Assembly: GCF_036013975.1 (NCBI RefSeq)
Contig: NZ_CP107904.1
Location: 1,302,001 to 1,366,000 of the forward strand
Reading direction: 5' to 3'
Source of the DNA: Kitasatospora sp. NBC_00458
Lineage (GTDB): Bacteria > Actinomycetota > Actinomycetes > Streptomycetales > Streptomycetaceae
DNA: 64,000 nucleotides
In this document: positions 24,688 to 33,092 of the stretch, piece after piece
How the letters are laid out: each line of letters starts with the position of its first letter
How positions within the stretch are numbered: position 1 is the first letter of the stretch
The notes under the pieces: model-generated
Seen by the model: only the letters and a program-made list of their open reading frames with translations
What the model was told of the DNA's origin: nothing
Databases searched by the model: none
Made by a program: the position numbers and the translations under genes

Positions 24688-27600
24688 TCACGCACCGAGG
24701 GCCGCCGGCTCCGCCGCCACCCGCCCCGGCACGGCGCGCAGCTCCCGGGCGCGCTCACGGCAGGCCGCGGCCTCCTCGCGGCGGCCGAGTCCGGCGAGGA
24801 CGGCGCCCTGGAGGTCCAGGGCCAGCAGGACGAGCCGCGCGTTGCGGTGCGCCTCGGCGACGGCGAGCGCCTCCTGCGCGGCGGCCAGCGCCTCCTCCAC
24901 CCGGCCGAGGACGCGCAGCCCCTCGGCCCGGCTGAACCGGAGGGCGCCCTGGATCGGGTCGTCCGGATCGTCGCGGACCAGGTCGAGGGCGCGGTCGGTG
25001 AGGGCGAGACCCCGGTCCGCCTCCCCCGCCTGGTGCAGGCAGGCGGCGAGGCCGTCGAGGGCGCGGGCGGTCCGCGGGCCGTCCCCCCGGGCCTCGCAGG
25101 ACTCCACGACGCGCTCCATCACGGCGATCGCGTCGTGGATCCGGCCCGACTCGGCGAGGGTCCCGGCGACCACGGTGAGGCAGCGGTCCCGGAGATCGGT
25201 GTCCGCCAGGCCGTCCGCGTCCAGAGCGGCCTGCCGGGCGGCCGCGACGGCTTCGGCGAAGCGCCTCCGGCAGGCCAGCACGATGCCCAGGTCGGTACGG
25301 AGCAGCGCCCGGGCGGCCCGGTCGTCCAGCCGCTCGGCGGCGGCGAGGCCGTGCCGGGCCAGCTCCTCCCACTCGGCCAGGTGGCCGCCGTCGTGGTAGT
25401 GCAGTGCACCGCAGCCGTAGGCGAGCCGCCAGACCTCCTCGTCGTGTCCGCGTGCGGCGGCGGTGCGGACCAGCTCGGACAGGGTGTGCTGCTCGCGCCG
25501 GAACCAGTCGACGGCCCGCGCCGGGTCCGCCAGTTCGGGTAGTTCGGGTAGTTCGGGTAGTTCGGGTCCGGCGGGGAGCCCGGGCCCGGCAGGTCCCCCT
25601 GGCCCGGCGGACGGTGCGGTGCCGCCGCCGCTGCGGCGCCCGAGAACGGCGGCGGCCGCGTCGGTGGCGGCCCCGTAGTAGGCGAGGAGGCGGCGCAGCG
25701 CCCGGTCGCGGTCGGCCGCCGGAAGGGCTGCGGCGAGTCCGGCGGCGTAGCGGCGGACGAGGTCGTGCCGGGCGAACAGGCCGGGGCCGGCTTCGTGGAG
25801 GAGGCCGGCGGCGTCGAGGGCGCCGAGCAGGTCGCGGGCGCGGGCCGACGGCAGTCCGGCGAGGGCGGCGGCGGTCCACACGTCGGTGGTGTCGCCGGGG
25901 AACAGGCCGGTGAGGGTGAACAGTCGGGCCGCCTCGGGCGCCAGCGCGCGCCGGCCGACGCCGAGGGCGGCGGCCACCCCGGCCGGGCCGCCCACGACGG
26001 GGGCCCCGGGGCGTGCCCGCTCGTCGGCCAGGTCGGCGACGAGTTCCGCGACCGTCCGGCCGGGGCAGGCGGCGAGCCCTGCGGCGGCGATCCGCAGGGC
26101 GAGCGGCCGGTGGTCGCAGAGGCCCACGAGCCGGGCGGCGGCCTCCGGTTCGCGGGCGACCCGGTCGGGGCCGGCCACGGCGGCGAGCAGCCGGACTGCC
26201 TCCGCCGGGTCGAGGCCGTCGAGCGGGAGCGGGACGGCGCGGTCCGCGGCGACCAGGTCGGTGGGCCGGGAGCGGCTGGTGACCAGGACGAGGAGGCCGG
26301 GGTCGGCGGGCAGCAGCGGTTCGAGCTGATCGGCCGAGGAGGCGTCGTCGAGCAGGATCAGCAGACGGCGGCCGGCCGTCCGGGCCCGCAGCAGGGCGGC
26401 GCGTTCGGCGGTGCCGGCGGGCAGCTCGCCCGGGCCGACACCGAGACCGCGCAGGAGCTCGGCGAGGACGGCGGCGGGCGTGCGGGCGGCGGACTCGTCG
26501 TGTCCGCGCAGGTCGACGGCGTACCGGCCGTCGGGGAACCGGTCGGCGCGGCGGTGGGCCCACCGGAGGGCGAGGCTGGTCTTTCCGACACCGGCCGGGC
26601 CGGTGACCAGCAGGGGGCGGCCGTCGGCGGTGTCGGCGGCCGCGTCGAGGCGGGCGAGTTCGCCGGTGCGGCCGACGAACCCGCGCGCGACCCGGGGCAG
26701 CGGGGGGCCCACCGGCGGGCCCGACCCGTCGGGCCTGCCGGGCCCGGCAAGACCGGCAGGCCCGGCAGGCGCGGTGGGCGCGGTGGGCGCAGTGGGCGTG
26801 GCAGGCGCGGCAGGCGCGGCAGGCGCAACGGACGCGGCGGATGGGGCAGGCGCGGCGGACGACGCTGGCGCGGCCGGCTTCGCGTCGGCGGGCCGGTCGG
26901 CGGTGCCGCGGGCAGCGTCGCCGGGCCCGCTCCGGGCACGGCCCCCGCGTGGTGCGGCGCGGCGGCCCGGCCGGTCGAGGCAGCGGGCGAGCAGGGTGGC
27001 GGCGGACTCGCTCAGCGGCCCGGCGGCGGCCAGCTCGGCGGCGGTCGGCCCGGCAGTGGTCGGCTCGGCGGCTTCATCGGTCGCGTCGACGAGCCGCACG
27101 CCGGGGCCGGCGGTCCGGGCACCGGCACCGGAGCCGCGCGAGCCGGCGGCCCGACCCCCGGCGGGCGGGCCCGCGAGGTCCGACGCGGCCGCGGTGCCCG
27201 GGCCGACGGCGGCGACCGGCTCGATCACGGCGAGCAGGTGGACCGCGAGTCGTTCGGCGGCGTCGCGGCGGGCCGTGGTCAGCCGGGGGCCGACGGTACC
27301 GGCGAGCAGCTCCGAGCCGCAGTCGTCGAGGACCGGGCCCCGCCAGAGGGCGAGCGCCGCGCGCAGCGGGGCGACCGGGTCGGCGGCGGGCGCCTCCGCG
27401 GCGGCGAGCAGCCGCTCGAAGCGGAGTGCGTCGACCGCGTCGGGTGCACCGAGCAGCGCGTAGCCACCGCCGCGGGTGACCAGGTGGAGGCCGTCGGGGT
27501 CCTCGGTCGTGGGACCGCCGACGGGTATGCCGTCGGCGGCGGCGGCCAGCAGGCGGCGGACGGCGGTGACGTGCCCGCGGAGGGCGGCGCGGGCGGTGGG

Positions 27601-27768
27601 CGGCGGGGCGCCGTCCCAGAGCAGTTCGAGCAGCCGCGCGACCGGCACGACCCGGCCGAGCTCCAGGGCCAGGGCGGCGAGCAACGCGCGCCGTTTCGGG
27701 CCGGGTTGCGGCAGGGGCCTGCCGCGGTCGTCCTGGAGCTCGAACCGTCCGAGCAGGTTGATGTGCAA
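24688..27768 (-). CDS. SARP-STAND-TPR regulator (AfsR type) with reduced BTAD
   Basis: A 1026-aa regulator. Residues 1-90 form an OmpR-type winged helix (INLLGRFELQDDRGRPL, PKRRALLAALALELG). Residues about 95-180 keep only the first part of a BTAD domain (PLRAALALWRGPVLDDCG). Then come about 185 residues of Ala/Gly/Pro-rich sequence where the rest of BTAD is expected. The STAND NTPase follows (Walker A LLVTGPAGVGKTSLA near residue 385; Walker B RLLILLDDASS; TSRSR), and then TPRs with an ELPELPELPEL run. The start is TTG at 27768 with GGGAG 7 nt upstream. AfsR-type proteins activate secondary-metabolite genes. The target is unknown; neighbours are a cyclase-like pair and a P-loop relic. Confidence 0.8.
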   Translation of the reverse strand: MHINLLGRFELQDDRGRPLPQPGPKRRALLAALALELGRVVPVARLLELLWDGAPPPTARAALRGHVTAVRRLLAAAADGIPVGGPTTEDPDGLHLVTRGGGYALLGAPDAVDALRFERLLAAAEAPAADPVAPLRAALALWRGPVLDDCGSELLAGTVGPRLTTARRDAAERLAVHLLAVIEPVAAVGPGTAAASDLAGPPAGGRAAGSRGSGAGARTAGPGVRLVDATDEAAEPTTAGPTAAELAAAGPLSESAATLLARCLDRPGRRAAPRGGRARSGPGDAARGTADRPADAKPAAPASSAAPAPSAASVAPAAPAAPATPTAPTAPTAPAGPAGLAGPGRPDGSGPPVGPPLPRVARGFVGRTGELARLDAAADTADGRPLLVTGPAGVGKTSLALRWAHRRADRFPDGRYAVDLRGHDESAARTPAAVLAELLRGLGVGPGELPAGTAERAALLRARTAGRRLLILLDDASSADQLEPLLPADPGLLVLVTSRSRPTDLVAADRAVPLPLDGLDPAEAVRLLAAVAGPDRVAREPEAAARLVGLCDHRPLALRIAAAGLAACPGRTVAELVADLADERARPGAPVVGGPAGVAAALGVGRRALAPEAARLFTLTGLFPGDTTDVWTAAALAGLPSARARDLLGALDAAGLLHEAGPGLFARHDLVRRYAAGLAAALPAADRDRALRRLLAYYGAATDAAAAVLGRRSGGGTAPSAGPGGPAGPGLPAGPELPELPELPELADPARAVDWFRREQHTLSELVRTAAARGHDEEVWRLAYGCGALHYHDGGHLAEWEELARHGLAAAERLDDRAARALLRTDLGIVLACRRRFAEAVAAARQAALDADGLADTDLRDRCLTVVAGTLAESGRIHDAIAVMERVVESCEARGDGPRTARALDGLAACLHQAGEADRGLALTDRALDLVRDDPDDPIQGALRFSRAEGLRVLGRVEEALAAAQEALAVAEAHRNARLVLLALDLQGAVLAGLGRREEAAACRERARELRAVPGRVAAEPAALGA
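25534..25569. repeat. 9-bp in-frame tandem repeats in the SARP gene
   Basis: TTCGGGTAG is repeated three times plus one variant, encoding the LPE tripeptide run of the regulator on the minus strand between its TPR region halves. Confidence 0.85.
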
Positions 27769-28251
27769 CTTCCGCTCCCCACCGCGTTCCGATCAGGTGA
27801 TCCCACTGCCCCGGGCGATCAAGGCCTCCAGGGTGATCAGGGTGAATCAGAGTGAGAGCATAGGGAATGTCAGGATTGGTCCACACCTTTCCTGGTGAGC
27901 GGCCGTTGTCCCGAACTGCGTTCCCCCGCAAGGACCGAGGGGATACGGACGACACGGGCGGCGGAACCGAACCTTCGACTCCTGTTCACCCGGCGGACGA
28001 CTTCGCTTGCAGACAGCCCGGATGGCCTCCCGGCCTGGCCGCTCCCCCGGCCCGAACCGCCCCACCGTCGACGCCCCGAGGTCCCGAGGTCCCGATGTCT
28101 CACCCGAGGCGACACCCTCCTCCAACTGGGCTCCGCTCAGGACGAGTTCACCGACCCATACCGGGCCGCGAACTCTCGGACTTTCCCCTCGCGAACGTCG
28201 GTCCGCCACTACTGTGGGCGGCATCGGCGCACGGCAGCGAAGGAGCCGGCC
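27769..28251. other. Divergent intergenic region with GATC-centred motifs
   Basis: No coding gene is supported in these 483 nt between the SARP regulator and the cyclase-like gene. Right at the regulator's start, 27790-27850 holds four GATCA/TGATC-like words (at 27790, 27798, 27816 and 27834) plus a TGAATCAG. They could be an operator, perhaps for autoregulation. The remainder is ordinary GC-rich sequence with no clear hairpin. Confidence 0.35.
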
Positions 28252-29085
28252 ATGACCTCGCTCGACCAGTCGATGAAATGGATGGTCCACATCGGCTTCG
28301 AGCACTACTCCGGGCGCTCCGCACTCGTGCAGGCAGCACTGCAGCGCGGGCTCGACACGCTGGTCGAGTCCGCCTTCGCCCGTGCAGGCGTCGACCTGAC
28401 CGCCACGGCCCGCCAGAACCGCGGGGACTCCGTCCTGATCCTGTTTCCGGAGGAGACCGATCCCCGGGCCCTGCTGGAGGTCCTGATGCGGACCCTTCCG
28501 GACGAGCTGGTGAAGGACCAGGGCCCGCGGCTGCGGGTCGGGATCCACTACGGGCGGGCGACCTACCGGATCGGCGGGTGGACGAGCCCTGCCGTCGACC
28601 ACCTGCTCCGCCTCATGGAGGCTCCGGTGATCGTGCGGATGCTCGCCCGGGAATCCCGCGCCCCCATGCTGCTGGTCGCCTCCGACGAGGTCCATGCGAC
28701 GGCGTCGGCGCACCGGATCGCAGGTGGCAGCAGAGGTACGTTGCGCCCCGTCGACCTCGTCCTCAAGGACGGCGAGCAGCACCGGGCCTGGATCGGCCTG
28801 CCCGGCCACCGGATCGAGCCGCCGCCCGCCGCCACCCCGCCCGCAGCCGAGGCCCTCTCGGCGGTCACGAGCCTGGCCGTGGCCCTCGCCACCCGGCTGG
28901 CCGACCTCCGGGGCAGGCCCGACGAGCCGCCCGCTCCCGGCGGCGCCACTGAGCTGACCAGGGCCGCGGAGGAGACGCTCGACCACACGCTGGCGCGGCT
29001 CTTCGTCAGACTCGGCCCGCCCCCCGAACCGACCGGGAACGACTACCTGCCGGCCGGGGCCGGCGGCGGCGGAGCACACCAGTGA
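28252..29085 (+). CDS. Class III nucleotide cyclase-like protein
   Basis: A 277-aa protein; AAGGAG lies 7 nt before the ATG. Residues 10-150 follow the class III adenylyl/guanylyl cyclase fold: MVHIGFEHYSG, RQNRGDSVLILFP (second metal Asp D59), RLRVGIHYG (95-101), GGWTSPAVDHLLRLMEAP and LLVASDEVH. The first metal Asp position is occupied by H13 in this reading, so catalysis is uncertain. The C-terminal 90 residues are Ala/Pro-rich and partly helical. Its stop overlaps the start of a membrane protein gene, recalling cyclase plus PycTM effector pairs of Pycsar antiphage systems. It may instead be a nucleotide sensor. Confidence 0.6.
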   Translation: MTSLDQSMKWMVHIGFEHYSGRSALVQAALQRGLDTLVESAFARAGVDLTATARQNRGDSVLILFPEETDPRALLEVLMRTLPDELVKDQGPRLRVGIHYGRATYRIGGWTSPAVDHLLRLMEAPVIVRMLARESRAPMLLVASDEVHATASAHRIAGGSRGTLRPVDLVLKDGEQHRAWIGLPGHRIEPPPAATPPAAEALSAVTSLAVALATRLADLRGRPDEPPAPGGATELTRAAEETLDHTLARLFVRLGPPPEPTGNDYLPAGAGGGGAHQ

Positions 29086-29603
29086 ACATCGACGACGCCG
29101 GTATCCCCCGCCCGTCCTCCGACGACCCGGTGGTCTCCGCCGGGCTGGAGGTCGCCATGAAGTGGGGAGCGGCACTCGGCGGGCCGGAACAGTTGAAGGT
29201 CGCCTTCGAGGCGCTGGAGCCCCAGCTCAAACGGGAGCACCAGCTCCGGCTCAAGCAGCTGGACTCGCAGCGCGAGGCCGCCCGGCAGGCCGCCGACGAC
29301 GCCAGGGCCGCGGCGGAGCGCCGGGCCCGTGACGCCCGCGAGCAGCGCCAGCACACCTTCCGGATGGCGAGCCTGTACGCGGGGGTCGCCGTGAGCGTGG
29401 CCATGCTCGGCGCCGGTGTGTTCGTCGCGAAGGACGTGTGGTGGCTGGCGACACTGCTCTGTGGGCCGAGTCTGATCGCCCTCGTCAAGATCTTCGTCCT
29501 GCGGCGCAGCGACGCCGGTGACGTCCGCTCGGTGTCCCGTGCCGCCCGGGGTGCGACGAACGCCGCCGCCCAGGCCCAGCCTCCGCTGCCACCGGTGCCC
29601 TGA
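29082..29603 (+). CDS. Coiled-coil protein with two transmembrane helices
   Basis: A 173-aa protein whose GTG start overlaps the cyclase-like stop (GTGA at 29082-29085). Residues about 35-95 form a charged coiled coil (KREHQLRLKQLDSQREAARQ, then Arg/Ala/Glu heptads). Two hydrophobic helices follow, YAGVAVSVAMLGAGVFVA and WLATLLCGPSLIALVKIFVL, with a short soluble tail. No family was recognised. A two-span protein coupled to a cyclase-like gene is the expected form of a membrane-disrupting effector, but a structural or anchoring role is equally compatible with the sequence. Confidence 0.6.
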   Translation: MNIDDAGIPRPSSDDPVVSAGLEVAMKWGAALGGPEQLKVAFEALEPQLKREHQLRLKQLDSQREAARQAADDARAAAERRARDAREQRQHTFRMASLYAGVAVSVAMLGAGVFVAKDVWWLATLLCGPSLIALVKIFVLRRSDAGDVRSVSRAARGATNAAAQAQPPLPPVP

Positions 29604-29725
29604 CGAACCGGGAACGGGGCGCGACGCACCGGCGCCCGGCCGGGCCCGGCCGCCGACCGGACGCCCGGCCCCGACCCGGCCCGACCGGACGGCCCGCCCC
29701 CGACTGACCCGCCCCCGGCCGACCC

Positions 29726-31384
29726 TCAGGAGGTCTCCAGCCCCAGCCCCGTCACCCGGAAGAACCCCTGCGCGCCGTGCGTCGGCGTGCCGATGCCGAC
29801 CCGGCGGGCGGTCAGTCGACCCTGGCCGAGCCCGAGTGCGGACCCGCCGGTGATGCCCCGGGCCGCCAGCTCGGTCGTGATCAGCGTGGCGACCTCCCCG
29901 GCGGTCGCCTCGGTCGGGACCTTGTACTGGGCCTTGAAACGGCTCCCCGACGCCTGCCAGCCGTCCGCCGCCATGGCCGCCGCGGTCTCGGTGGCCTCGC
30001 CGGGGCGCGGTCCGACCCGCAGCAGGATGCCCTTCACCGTGTCGTACGTGAACGCGATCCCGCCGCTGATCAGCGGCGAGGCGAGGGTGAAGGTGACCTT
30101 CTCGCCCGGCCGCTGGACCGGAAGCTGCTCGATCCAGGCGGCGAGCAGGCTCTCCAGGCCCTCCCGCAGGTGCGGCAGCGACAGGGCCAGCCGGCCGCCG
30201 GGCAGGTAGCCGGCGAGGTCGCCGGGCGCGCCGAACACGTGGAGCTGCCAGCTGTACGGCAGCCGGGGGAAGCCGCTCGGCCCGTCGGGCCCCTCGATCG
30301 GGCCGCCGTGCTCGAAGGTCCCGTACTCCTCCTCCTCGACCTCCTCCGCGGGTGCGGTCTCCAGCCAGACCGACCGCCGGTCGGCGCGCAGGCGCAGCAG
30401 CCGCGGGTCGTCACCGGCCTCGCGCCAGCGCACGTCGGGGCCGTCCGGTCCGCCGCCGAAGAGGGTCGGCTCGCCGAGGACTCCGCAGACGGCCCGGTGG
30501 ATCTCCCCGAAGACGGCGCGCCGCCGCTCCAGCGCGGGCTCCTCCTCGAACCGGTGCAGCTGGAGGAGGCGGAACGTGTCCGCGGGACCGCCGAAGCGGA
30601 TGAACCGGGGCGTGCAGTCCGGGTCGGGGGTGTGGATCTCCGCCCGCGCTTCGACGAACTCGACCGACCAGCGCGGCTGTCCGGTGACGCTCCCCTCGGT
30701 GACGGCCCGTTCGGTGACGGCCTGCTCGGCGGCGCCGACCTGCTCGGTGACGCTCCCCTCGGTGACGGCCCGTTCGTCGGCGGCGGCCCGCTCGATGTCG
30801 GCCCGGGTGAGGCGGCCGCCGGGCGAGTCGTGCAGGGCCGGGGCGAACGCCGCGATGACGGCGGGCAGTTCGGGGCTGATGTGCTCGGCGTCCCGGACCA
30901 GGGGCTGGACGGCTATCCACGCCCGGCGGTCGTTGGCCTGGAACAGCATGGTCCGCTCGGCGGACCGCCAGCGCAGCCCGAACCCGTCGGCGGCGGTCGG
31001 CACGGCGGTGGGCGAGCCGATCCCGCGCAGCGCCTCCGCCAGGGTCCGCAGCGCGGTGCGGCGCTCCTCCTCGGGCACGGGGAGCCGGAATTCGAGCAGC
31101 TGCAGCCGGGCCCGCCGGTAGGTGGTGGCCTTGGGCACGGTGGTGCCGAGGTAGAGCTCGGCACCGAGCGGCCACCGGAGCTCGGCCTGGAGGCCGACGA
31201 CCAGGAGGTCGGCGAACTCGCGGCGGATCTTCCAGTCGGGCCGGTCGGCGACCAGGCGCTCGACGTCCGTCCTGGTCCAGCACGGGCCGAGGTCGTGCAG
31301 CGTGCGGACCAACCGGACGGTGGTGGGAAGGTCGGCGGTCCAGGTCACGGCGGTGTCGGTCGGGGCGTTCATGGTGGTGATCAT
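29726..31384 (-). CDS. Unknown two-domain soluble protein
   Basis: About 550 residues, with no signal peptide or membrane segment. Two alpha/beta segments seem to resemble one another: one near residues 20-120 (TTVRLVRTLHDLGPCWTRTDVERL, start of a regulatory-type helix bundle) and one near 230-330. The C-terminal part (LTFT-type ASPLISGGIAFTYDTVKG, AARGITGGSALGLGQGRL) is beta-rich. A Val-Thr-Glu-rich linker at residues about 205-235 is duplicated. No family assigned. The start is uncertain: ATG 31384 or 31372, or GTG 31396, none with a clear ribosome site. Confidence 0.55.
   Translation of the reverse strand: MITTMNAPTDTAVTWTADLPTTVRLVRTLHDLGPCWTRTDVERLVADRPDWKIRREFADLLVVGLQAELRWPLGAELYLGTTVPKATTYRRARLQLLEFRLPVPEEERRTALRTLAEALRGIGSPTAVPTAADGFGLRWRSAERTMLFQANDRRAWIAVQPLVRDAEHISPELPAVIAAFAPALHDSPGGRLTRADIERAAADERAVTEGSVTEQVGAAEQAVTERAVTEGSVTGQPRWSVEFVEARAEIHTPDPDCTPRFIRFGGPADTFRLLQLHRFEEEPALERRRAVFGEIHRAVCGVLGEPTLFGGGPDGPDVRWREAGDDPRLLRLRADRRSVWLETAPAEEVEEEEYGTFEHGGPIEGPDGPSGFPRLPYSWQLHVFGAPGDLAGYLPGGRLALSLPHLREGLESLLAAWIEQLPVQRPGEKVTFTLASPLISGGIAFTYDTVKGILLRVGPRPGEATETAAAMAADGWQASGSRFKAQYKVPTEATAGEVATLITTELAARGITGGSALGLGQGRLTARRVGIGTPTHGAQGFFRVTGLGLETS
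30682..30776. repeat. 32-bp direct repeat inside the unknown gene
   Basis: The same 32 bases occur at 30682-30713 and 30745-30776, a period of 63 bp (21 codons). They give the duplicated Val-Thr-Glu-Gly-Ser-Val linker, so the duplication is in frame and probably recent. Confidence 0.85.
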
Positions 31385-31475
31385 CGCAGCCGGCACCGAC
31401 AGCCCAGGGAGCCGGCCGGGAGCCGGCCGGACGCCGCACGGCCTCCGACGGGTTGCGGCCGCCCACCTCGCTCGT

Positions 31476-31481
31476 TAGGCC
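31476..31481 (+). promoter_or_regulatory. -10-like TAGGCC just before ATG (leaderless candidate)
   Basis: TAGGCC ends 4 nt before the ATG of the small gene and there is no ribosome-binding sequence, so a leaderless transcript is likely. Confidence 0.3.
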
Positions 31482-31485
31482 CTGC

Positions 31486-31764
31486 ATGAGCTACGACGTC
31501 CCGCCCTCGGGTCACACCATCGACGAAACCTTTCTGCACGATGCACCGATCTTCGCCCAGCTCGCCCGGACCTGGGCAGCCGCCGGCCGGACCGTCCCCG
31601 GCCACCCCGACCACGAGTGGCTGCACCTGGTCGCACCCCCCGGGTCCCGCCCGCCCACGGGGGCCACTCCGCCCCCGGCACCCGGCCCGCCGACCGGCCC
31701 CGGGACCCACGCCCGCCTGCTCCCGCCCCGCGGCCCCGTCGAACTACCGCGCGAGCCCTGGTGA
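31486..31764 (+). CDS. Small hypothetical protein, 92 aa
   Basis: Residues 1-52 are compositionally protein-like (HTIDETFLHDAPIFAQLART, then WAAAGRTVPGHPDHEWLHLV) and the last 40 are Pro-rich and probably disordered. It is divergent from the large unknown gene and may share its control region. No function recognised. The start is supported only by the adjacent -10-like box. Confidence 0.5.
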   Translation: MSYDVPPSGHTIDETFLHDAPIFAQLARTWAAAGRTVPGHPDHEWLHLVAPPGSRPPTGATPPPAPGPPTGPGTHARLLPPRGPVELPREPW

Positions 31765-31898
31765 TCCCGGCGCCGGCGCCCGGCACCCCGGGAGTCCGAC
31801 GCCCCCGCCACCACCGCACCGCCACCGTCACCCCACCGCTACCGCACCACCACCCCACCGCACCACCACCCCAGCGCGCGCCACCCCGCCGCGCGCCG

Positions 31899-32411
31899 CT
31901 ACGCCCCCACCACCCCGTCGATCGCCTCCCGCAGGAAGTCGGCGTGCCCGTTGTGCCGGGCGTACTCGTGGATCAGGTGCAGCATCACCAGACGCAGCGA
32001 CACCTCCGCCTCCCAGCGCGGCTGGTAGCCGGCGACGTCCAGCGACTCCGCCTCGCGCTCGATCCGCCGCGCGTGCCCGACCTCCTCCTGCCAGGCGGCG
32101 AACGCCTCGGCCCGGTCCGCCCCCTCGGCGTCGTACGCGGCCTGGAAGTCCCACTCCGCGGACCAGACCAGCGGCACCGGCTCGGCGGCGATCACCCGCC
32201 GGAACCACGTCCGCTCGACCTCCGCCATGTGCCGGACCAGACCGAGCAGCGACAGCGTCGACGGCGGGCTCGACCGCGAGCGCAGCTGCTCGTCCGTCAG
32301 TCCCTGGCACTTCATCGCCAGCGTCGCGCGGTGGAAGTCGAGGAACGCCCTCAGCATCTCCCGCTCGCCACCGGTCAGCGGCGGTGCGACCCGCTCCCCC
32401 TGCCCGTTCAT
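31899..32411 (-). CDS. DinB family protein
   Basis: A 170-aa four-helix-bundle protein of the DinB/DUF664 group. The three expected metal-binding histidines are in LVRHMAEVE and HLIHEYARHNGHADFLREAI. Actinobacterial members often are mycothiol-dependent transferases or hydrolases acting in detoxification. The length is normal. Upstream GGGGA gives a moderate ribosome site. It stands alone, convergent with the preceding small gene; the 134-nt gap between them is a C/A-rich CCACCGCAC-type low-complexity stretch. Confidence 0.85.
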   Translation of the reverse strand: MNGQGERVAPPLTGGEREMLRAFLDFHRATLAMKCQGLTDEQLRSRSSPPSTLSLLGLVRHMAEVERTWFRRVIAAEPVPLVWSAEWDFQAAYDAEGADRAEAFAAWQEEVGHARRIEREAESLDVAGYQPRWEAEVSLRLVMLHLIHEYARHNGHADFLREAIDGVVGA

Positions 32412-33092
32412 CCCGGTCCCCTCTCAGCTGCCGGCCCCCGACGACCACCGGGGACTCCCGACGATCACGGCCCAGTCTCTCCGAACCCCCGCACCCCCTC
32501 AAGCGACTTCCGCCCGCCGGGACCGCGCGTCACCACCCGCCCCCGGAGCCCGCCCCCGGAGCCCGTCACCGCCGCTCCCGGCTTCGCCCGGCCCGTCCCG
32601 ACGCACGTGCCCCGACACACGTGCCCCGTAGGGCGCACCCTCACGCGCCGACCGCCGGCCGCTCATCATCCCGTATCACTCCCACCCCTCCCGACCTGCC
32701 CTTTCCCACCTCAAACCCGCTCATCCGGGTTGTTCCACACCCCGCATGTTTGGGTACGTACTGCGGCGCGCGCCCGCGAAGCGGCGCGGCACCCGACGTC
32801 AGGAAGGCAGGGCGGCCGATGAACCGGCGCCGGACCCCCTCCCCCGTGCGACGCACCTCCGCGGCGGACGACCCGGGCCCGGCACCGGCACGCCACGACG
32901 GGACCCACCCCCGACCCCGCTGACCCGGCCCACGGCGCCGCGGCCACCGGGGCACCGCCCCGGCCGGCTTCCGCGGCACACCCCCGGGCCCCCGAAGCCG
33001 AGAGCCCGACGGCCCGAAGACCCACGGGCCCGCACACCGAACACCCCGCCCCCGAGCGCCCTCAGCGCCCTCACACGGAGACCGAGCGACCC
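32412..33092. other. 681-bp region with a possible promoter and one tiny ORF
   Basis: No confident gene is seen. TTGTTC (32730-32735) and TACGTA (32755-32760) could be a promoter with a 19-bp spacer. After it, ATG 32820 begins a 34-codon Arg/Pro-rich frame (MNRRRTPSPVRRTSAADDPG) with AGGAAGG 11 nt upstream, ending about 170 nt before the methyltransferase gene. It may be a leader or just the long GC-rich 5' region of that gene. Confidence 0.35.

Noticed and set aside
32820..32924. 34-aa Arg/Pro-rich frame considered as a ribosomal peptide precursor for the nearby methyltransferase
   Set aside because: No leader/core pattern, no Cys/Ser/Thr-rich core and no modifying enzyme beyond a generic methyltransferase.
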